Source of the DNA: Platycnemis pennipes
Lineage: Eukaryota; Arthropoda; Insecta; Odonata; Platycnemididae
Direction: 5' to 3'
Length of the DNA stretch: 64,000 nt
Assembly: GCA_933228895.1 (NCBI GenBank)
Contig: OW121852.1
Span: 57,082,872 to 57,146,871 of the forward strand
In this document: one piece after another, positions 57,161 through 64,000 of the stretch
Position numbering within the stretch: position 1 is the first letter of the stretch
How the letters are laid out: the number at the start of each line of letters is the position of its first letter
Position numbers and translations under genes: made by a program
The notes under the pieces: generated by a model
Told to the model about the DNA's origin: nothing
Seen by the model: only the letters and a program-made list of their open reading frames with translations
The model's database searches: none

Positions 57161-57529
57161 TCAATATCCAGAGTCTGGCTTGCTCTCTTCGCGTTTGAAG
57201 GTCACGCATACCTACCATTGTCTCTACCAACTCTACTCCTACAAGAAAAACCATCCCGAAATAAGATAAACGTGTTAGTTCGGTGTACACAAGGATCGGG
57301 CAAATAAATAATTCGTGACTCGGAATAAAATGGTCAACATAGGTCCATTTTTCCGAGAGCTGACCGATCGTGAGGCGCCACTTCCGTTGGCTCAGCGAGG
57401 AAGGACGGGTTGAGATAATGCAGATTGTACTCCGTAGTGGAAACTCGCCGTTGTGTTTATCTACTGCCCACATCCTTCAGAGAAAGTCCGTGCACGAAGC
57501 AACCCGGTAGATTAAGAGGAATAAGCATT

Positions 57530-57580
57530 CTACATATCTACATAATACCCTGCAAGCCACCACAAGGGTGTGTGGCAGCA
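57530..57580 (-). repeat. CR1-like LINE 3' end fragment
   Basis: CATATCTACATAATACCCTG and CAAGCCACCACAAGGGTGTG, then TGGCAGCA. Short and nearly consensus. Confidence 0.75.
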
Positions 57581-59254
57581 AGCATTAGCTCAGTGTAAAG
57601 GTGTTCTGGCATATTTTTGAGCCGTCTACTAGACGACAAATTCAGCTCTGCACAAAAAGATTTCGTTGTATTTCGTGTACAATTTTGCAGGGGAACGATG
57701 CGTCGTCGCGATGTCAGAATTATTGACGTTTATTTCTTGTCCATCGTAGGATAAGATATTTAAGAAGAATTTGAAGTGGCTTCTAACTACATTCAAGCTG
57801 AAGTTCTCTAACCGTCGGTCTAGGAAAAGAGCACCAGACTTACATAACCAGCGAAAACATTACTCACATATTTATGGATAAAATGTTAAAAATACTCGAA
57901 CTGTTATCTGTTATGCATTAAGGAAAACACTTTATTACTTACCCAGGTAAAAAGTATTTACTATACGACCAGGTATCATCGAATAGTCGACATCATGAGG
58001 TGAAGTTAGTAATTGTTTTTGTAATTACAAGTTAATTATTGTATTACTGGCACGTATCTTCGTGACACGAAAAATCTCTCATAATATGTGCACCCAACCC
58101 TCTCCAACTAAAAACACTACCAGTAGTTGGGAAGCACTTTCAGATTTTAGATTGAATTGAAAACTAGATCTCTTGAAAATTGTTAAATTTTTTTGCTTTG
58201 ATGAAGATGATACACTAAAAACGCCTTCGTTTCAATGGTGGGTAACATAAGGAAGATAAAATTATGGAGGTTGTGAGACGGAGAGATTTAAAATGTTATA
58301 TTTTCTACTCACAGATACCGACATTGGTTTTCGTCATCATGTACACATTTACAATACTTCGTGTCATGAACGTTAAATTTGAGATTATTATATAAGAGTG
58401 GTAATATTGATATTAGGCAACTTTGCTTAATGAATGAAAATCTAAACATCTGACGAATCTGTGTAGTTCTTTAAAATATTTTCTCGGTGGAATGCAACCA
58501 CCAGTGTTTTCCTGGGAGAAATCCAGTTAATTCTAGATATTTTGGACTAATAAAATATCCGTATTGTAGTAGCTAATATAGGATTTGACCTTTTGATTTA
58601 GAATATGCTCGTCGATGGTTCTTCCCCTGTCACATTCCCTTGCATTGGCTTACAGGGTCCTTAGAATTATTTCTATAAATTTTGTGCAATGTCTGTCCCG
58701 CTGAAGTTACTATGAAAATCGAAAATGATATGTAATTATTAGATCGTAGGTTACCGCGGCGTTTTACTGTGCACGTATCTGTGCAGAAATTGCTGAAACT
58801 GCACTTTGCTTCCCGGATGTATATATGGAGTTTACTGTTATAATCGGCAATATATAACAATATGAATATGTATATATATATATTAACTCATCAAGCACGA
58901 AGCCCGAATTTTAAGAACATTCATGGCCATCTATTTCATTACTGTGAAATGGGTGGCATATCGCCGTGTCTTTCCAGTTTCGTTGCAGTAATAATTAAAA
59001 AACTTTATTTAAATAATAGTTTTAGTATTCTACCATTGAAGGTTGGCTTAGAATTAACAAACACGTTTTAATGATCTCATTTGTCCTGTTATGACTAACC
59101 TTAATTTTATGCTCACATGTCTATTATTTATTCGCGGGCTAATTGCATATAATTTCGTTTAAGTATTGTTCTTTATCGGATTGCTCTTATCGTATCGGAA
59201 AAACATTATTTAGGACGGCCATTTCCTAAAAATATGCTTATATTATTTAAAGTT
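57581..59254. other. Unannotated AT-rich DNA
   Basis: No supported exon. A weak LINE-tail-like fragment lies near 58620-58660. (TA) repeats occur near 58870. Confidence 0.35.
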
Positions 59255-59925
59255 TTATATTTTTAGTAGAGATGACTGTAGGGCGAGGATGGTCTTTGTT
59301 AGACCTCATTTCGAATACGCTGCCAGTATATGGAATCTTTACGAAATAGACTTTAATAATGAACTTGAACGGGTGCAGCAATGTTTGACAAGATTTGTAA
59401 AGGAACGGCGTGATGACCATATTAGTGGAGCCAGTGTATTAAATGAACTAAAATTGGAATCATTGTCAGATCGTAGGTTGAAATTAAGACTTAATTCTCT
59501 TAAATAAATTCCAAGATAGCATTTTCTCTGATGAAGTTAAAAATATTTTGCGAACCCCAACTTTCTATGGTAGACTGGACCATAGTCACAAAATTAGATA
59601 AAGTGATTGCCGAACTGACAGTTTCAAAATGTCCTTTTTTCCTCGTACATACAATTAGGAATATCAATAGCGGTAAATATATCCAATACGAGTGTATCAA
59701 TGGATAGCATTGGTAGCTGCATGTTGGTATACGAATTTTAACCTAACCCAACTAGCATTTAGCATGATTGCTTTGTTATTTTTATCTTTTTTAAATTGTG
59801 AAGTCAAGACTAATATATTATTACTAATCTTTTTATTCATGATATTAATGCATATTTGGTGTGAATTTACCCCCTACCACAAACCTTTATAGTGGCTTGC
59901 AGGGTATTATGTAGATATAGATGTA
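59255..59925 (+). pseudogene. CR1-like LINE, 3' portion, second copy
   Basis: The frame from 59289 encodes VRPHFEYAASIWNLYEIDFN and RFVKERRDDH, then shifts near 59507; later parts match RTPTFYGRLDH and DRFKMSF. The UTR ends CCCCTACCACAAACC, GTGGCTTGCAGGGTATTATG, then TAGATATAGATGTAGATG. Colinear with the copy at 40140-40890 but more diverged. Confidence 0.85.
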
Positions 59926-59929
59926 GATG

Positions 59930-60989
59930 GTATACTCAAGGCATAAACTTAAAACGCTATCTTTTTCCCGGCGTCTCATTTCTGTTATCTCAAGATAACT
60001 CATAGGCGCATGAGGTTCTTGCTGGTAGGGGGTATCGTGGAAACGAATTTTAAAGCTTTTACTTCCCATTCCCCGCAGATAACTTAGTTTGCCGACAGGA
60101 GTTAGAGATGGGCGCCGCGCCGCGTATTTGATCACACCGCGTCGCAATTTGCTCCGCACCCAGCACGCCGCGGCATACCACCCAATAACTCGCATTGCGG
60201 TCCATGCGTCAGCTCTGATGGTGATGCCATCGCACCAGGCAACAAGCCAAATTCATGCTTGTCTTTGCTTGTCTGGCGGACTTCCTCCTGCTGCCGGCTC
60301 TGCCTGACCGCGCGGTCGACCGCTCCTTGGTTTTGTTTATGCCTTCCATTATCCTGCCAGCGCTGTCTGTCCCGGCTGCGTGTTGTTGTTTCTAAACGAA
60401 TTTAGTTTCTTCTTATTTAATTTTACTGTAGAGACTCTGTAGCGTAATGGACAGTATGTGGGCTGTGGTGGAGAATACAAAAGAAAGTGCGCAAGAATAC
60501 TTCTTCTACGTTTTACAGGGGACATTCCATGTCAAGTGGTTCCCGCTAATCATCACGGAATTAAATGAAATTTTGATGGAGATTAACACATATCCCCAAT
60601 GAACATTTGTTAAGTGTTACGTTCGCCGATGGTATACTTGCTGACATATTGTAATTTGTTTGACCCCGTGCCGCAGCCTTCTTCAGTATGACTATGAGAT
60701 TCCGTTAATTTTGTGGCATAGTATCTCGGGGGATGTTTTGATGAGAAACACTAAAATTGGCTATATTATACAACATTTTCGCGCTCTATTAAATTAATAA
60801 TAAAAATAACGGTAAGAGAGACCTCCTTGCAAAAAAATTCAGGGCGATACTGGCCTAAAAAATTACGGATCGAAAAATATTAAAATTTTGCCTTTTATTT
60901 TTCAGGAAGTAAAGGTATAATCAAAGTGAAACTTTGCACGTGATAACATATTAATACATGGTATGTGAATAAAATATGTCATTTTCCTA
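59930..60989. other. Unannotated DNA with a GC-rich block
   Basis: 60095-60400 is GC- and CpG-rich (GCGCCGCGCCGCG, GCACGCCGCGG) in an otherwise AT-rich region. It could be a repeat end or a CpG-rich promoter, but no exon could be linked to it. Confidence 0.3.
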
Positions 60990-61505
60990 GTGCTTTCCAT
61001 TATTTTAACAATTGAGTCAAAATTTGACAATTTTTGTAAATACTCTAAAAATAGGGTATTTTCACGCCAGTTTTACAAAAAAGACCCTCTGGAATTTCTT
61101 TTGGATCATTTTCATTACAAGATGAATGATTTTATCCCTCTAAAAAAAGCATGTCAAGGCCCTAAAAATAGGGACGACTTTGAGGATGACATTTGTAAAA
61201 ACGACAAAAATTTGTTATTTTCTGCGCTTTTCTGTTGGTTGCTAAGGTGGCGCCACATGCATTCTGTTGTTTATCGTCCTGTTTGTTTTATGTATACAGT
61301 TTTAGTATTGCGTTGGTCCACGGTGGCATTGTCACTGACAGTCCTGGCGTTTGAACCAGTAACCCCATCGCCGGAGGGGTCACGCCCGATAGCCGTGCAA
61401 TACCAGCCACGGGTGGGTTCCTTGGTTGAGGATCCCAAGCCTGCAATTTGGTTTCTTCGACAAGGTTCCAAATCCTTGTGTGGCTATCTGTCTGGTTCTG
61501 TGTGA
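60990..61505 (+). other. 171-codon open frame of unknown nature
   Basis: The longest intronless frame outside transposons in the right half. It starts MLSIILTIESKFDNFCKYSK and ends LRQGSKSLCGYLSGSV. There is no signal peptide, domain or homology that I recognise. GC content changes sharply about half-way (near 61245), so it may bridge two unrelated repeats. Confidence 0.25.
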
Positions 61506-61699
61506 GAAATTGGAGACAGCTAAATCACACTTGTTTCTCTCCCCGTGCAACAACGTTCCCTCGCAGAGACCTCACAGACCAAGAGAAGCGGATGTCTTAT
61601 GACCTAAGGGGCCATCACTCAGCGCCTCACTCCAAAGGGGCATGAGAAAGGGTCAAGCGGACTGAAAAGTTTTTTTTCTTTTTTTGCGCCACATGTCTA

Positions 61700-63540
61700 T
61701 TTGGTTATTTATGGTCATCAGAAGGGTGTGGTGAGAAGAATTGTGGGAGGCGTAGGAAGGAGTAGGGGTGAGGGGGGTTAAAATTGAGTCGCAAATATAA
61801 ACAATGGTCTCAAAGGGTTCTCTTGAAGACCATACTCCGTCCCAGGTGGTTGATTTTGGAACAGAGCCTCGTTCGGAAATGGAAAACTATTTTGTACGTT
61901 CCACACAAAGATTTTATTGGGTTCGACCATGGTTTCGACAAAATATGTCAATATCAAGGTGTAAAAATAAAAATGTCCGTTCCTTAAATACCCTCAAATT
62001 AGGGGTGGGGAGGGAAACTGACGAAGGAGGGTGGGGGGGGGGGAGTGGTATGGAGTTGGGGGAACTGTGGTAGGTGAGAAATCCCTGTTTTGACTCTTGG
62101 GGAGTGGATCTAGTGGAGGAGGGGGGGTGGAGGAAGGCGAACTCCCAAACAAGGCCAGCAATTACGTCAATGCAAGGACAGTAGTCAAATACATGGTACA
62201 AAACCGTTACAAATTTAAAAGTGGTGAATGACCATCGAATAGAACATCATTTACAATGTTGACATTAGACTTCTTCCTGGCTTTTGTTATCTAATATTGT
62301 TGCTCAAGAAAATCTAATTTTTTACCCTTGTTCTCCACATGTAGAATTTCAGGATCAAAATTACTTGAGTGATTACATTCTAGTAGATGTTTTGCGAACA
62401 TTGAAGATCTATCACCAGTTGCAAAGCATTTTGCATGTTCACTACATCTGACGTTCAGAGCCTCGTTCGTTGGGTACCCCGTAGAGAAGGTCGGATATGT
62501 GGGAAGGGCGGAACCCTGGGTGCTGCTGCAAAGGGTGTCAAGTGCGGCGGCTCCTTTCCTGGTGGTGGTTTGCGCAGTGGCGATGATGGAAGTCTCCGTT
62601 TGCCCCTTTGGTGGAAGGAGTGAAATTCGAGTGGAGTTCCGTCCGTGGTGGATTGTGGAGCTTGTCCATTGGTGCCCCATGGAGAGGGTCGGAAAAGTGG
62701 AGGGATGATGTGACGTGAGGGGAAACAGCACGATGATGCCTTGTTGCAAAGGGCGGTGTAGTGCCGTAACTCCCTTCCTGGTGGTGGAGCATGTGGAAGC
62801 GATGATGGAAATTCCCCATCGGTACCCTTGGTGAAGGTCCGTAGATATAGTGACGTTGGAATATAGGATGAGGGGGAGAGGGAAGAAATAAAGAAGAGGC
62901 GTGAATGCGATGGGGGCAGGGGGGTGGTGGAATAAGGCGGGATGGCTGGTGGGTTGGTTAGGTTGGCGTGGTCGGCGCGTGGTTTTTGTTAAAGTTGATG
63001 GAAAGAAGAGAAGAATTTAGATCATATAAAAATTCGTTGAGGAGAGGGATGTTTTTCTTGGCTCGCTCGATTATTTCGATCAGCTCCAAAGCGTATAATC
63101 TTCTTCCTTTCTTCTCCAAGTGGAGAATTTCAGCTTCAAAATTGCACTTTTGCCTACTACTATTTACTTGCACTTGTGTTAATATCAGTCTCTATTAAGT
63201 GCTGCTAATAGTAGTCTCTATAAAGTGCTTGGCTACCATGGAGGTTATATTTCCCATCTCCGTGCACTTCACACCCTTTGTAACAGGGCCTCACCGAGGG
63301 TTCTGCCCCTCCCATATTTTCGGCCTTCTCCACGGGGCACCCGATGGACGAGGCACTGATGACCACCAATAACCGTCTACTTCCACGCTCCCCACCTCCC
63401 TTTGCCTTTCTCCAATGAGAAATGCCTTGGTGCACCTAAGATATACTCTACCTGATGATACTGTAATACAATAAAACATGGGTCGTGGTAAAGTTTATTT
63501 TTGTGCATTTGGCTCGTGTTTTCCTTCCATGTTATCAGCA
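61700..63540 (-). pseudogene. Penelope-like element remnants with GIY-YIG-type C-termini
   Basis: The minus frame 62749-62291 ends RSSMFAKHLLECNHSSNFDP, then EILHVENKGKKLDFLEQ. A second minus piece (63173-62958) reads NFEAEILHLEKKGRRLYALE, then RAKKNIPLLNEFL. Both match the end of the Penelope-like ORF (S.FA.H, H...., ILH.E.KG..L..LE), from two copies. The plus-strand segment 61700-61850 parallels 54530-54700. Segments at about 62517-62620 and 62737-62850 are tandem relatives. Near 63452 lies CTGATGATACTGTAATACA followed by AAAACATGGGTCG, a hammerhead-like terminal module. The reverse transcriptase domain is absent. Confidence 0.7.
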
Positions 63541-64000
63541 GGATTGATTGGAACGATCGAGTATTAAGAAAGGTAGAAATTAATGAGATTTATGTCCGGC
63601 GGAAAATTGTACCGAGATAATAAGTCAAGGGTAGGATATGTTGAGGGTACAATGGCTATCGGATTGCAAGAATTAGGAAGCAATACCGACTCTAAAAAGA
63701 AAAACAATAAAGAAAAATCAAACTAGAAGAGAATCAGCTTGTCTTAATAATAAATTAAGGCGAATTCAATGGTAGTGGTCATGAACCTATGCGAGCCGCC
63801 GGAAAGGTGTGTTGCAGAGGGTTGTAGGTCATCAGCCACGAAGATGAGTATAAGCTGAAAAAAATACTGTTTGCGTAGAAAAGTGAATTCTTGTATCTTT
63901 AGATCTAACAGTTGTTCTCTCTTGATTTTCCGCTCCTGTCTGTCCACTAATAAATTGTGGGAATATAAATATGCCTGCAGTGTCAGATTGTAATTCTAGT
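63541..64000. other. Unannotated end of window
   Basis: AT-rich. A decayed CR1-like LINE tail (GCGAGCCGCCGGAAAGGTGT) lies near 63790-63830. No gene. Confidence 0.4.

Noticed and set aside
1..64000. CRISPR arrays, prokaryotic operons, phage or plasmid functions
   Set aside because: No regularly spaced short repeats with unique spacers and no prokaryotic gene organisation; introns and retroelements show a eukaryotic nuclear origin.

Overview
This is nuclear DNA from an animal, very probably an insect. Genes are split by GT-AG introns (one GC-AG), the sequence is AT-rich, and most of it consists of interspersed repeats: tRNA-derived SINEs, CR1-like and RTE-like LINEs, Penelope-like elements, piggyBac, Tigger/pogo and hAT transposons, and MITEs. 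The species cannot be fixed from the sequence alone. No prokaryotic operon, CRISPR array or viral genome is visible.

Two host genes are well supported. On the + strand, 5850-19974 carries the last eight coding exons (340 codons) of a lysophosphatidylcholine acyltransferase of the LPCAT1/2 type. The acyltransferase block EGTCTNR, two EF-hand-like segments and a C-terminal KKIN ER-retrieval signal are present; the N-terminal exons lie upstream of the window. On the - strand, 53495-47024 carries a complete five-exon gene that no single long ORF reveals. It has a TATA box, a signal peptide and a full Neuralized homology repeat (NHR). A secreted NHR protein is unusual, and this is the most interesting gene here.

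Layout: 1-5.8 kb is an LPCAT intron or upstream DNA with SINEs, a hAT-type MITE and a fold-back element holding ~190 bp tandem repeats. In 5.8-20 kb, LPCAT introns hold a piggyBac element with TIRs and TTAA sites, a probable LTR-like insertion, a 5S rRNA-derived sequence and a three-deep nest of transposons. 20-28.7 kb holds a decayed Tigger with a MITE inside and a 5.1 kb hAT-like element that splits a SINE. 29-31.5 kb is a second piggyBac. 31.7-37.2 kb holds fragments of an unclassified arthropod repeat, SINEs, an RTE-like LINE and a hAT remnant. 36-64 kb is dominated by a CR1-like LINE whose 3' end (ending in GATGTA repeats) recurs at least a dozen times. The secreted NHR gene lies at 47-53.5 kb and Penelope-like fragments at 54.4-63.5 kb.

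The two host genes have no visible functional link. Most other structure records transposon insertion, nesting and decay. Two recurring themes are hammerhead-ribozyme-like motifs in Penelope-type repeats (including a perfect 82-bp palindrome flanked by 12-bp target duplications) and palindromic subterminal repeats arranged one-left/two-right in both piggyBac elements.
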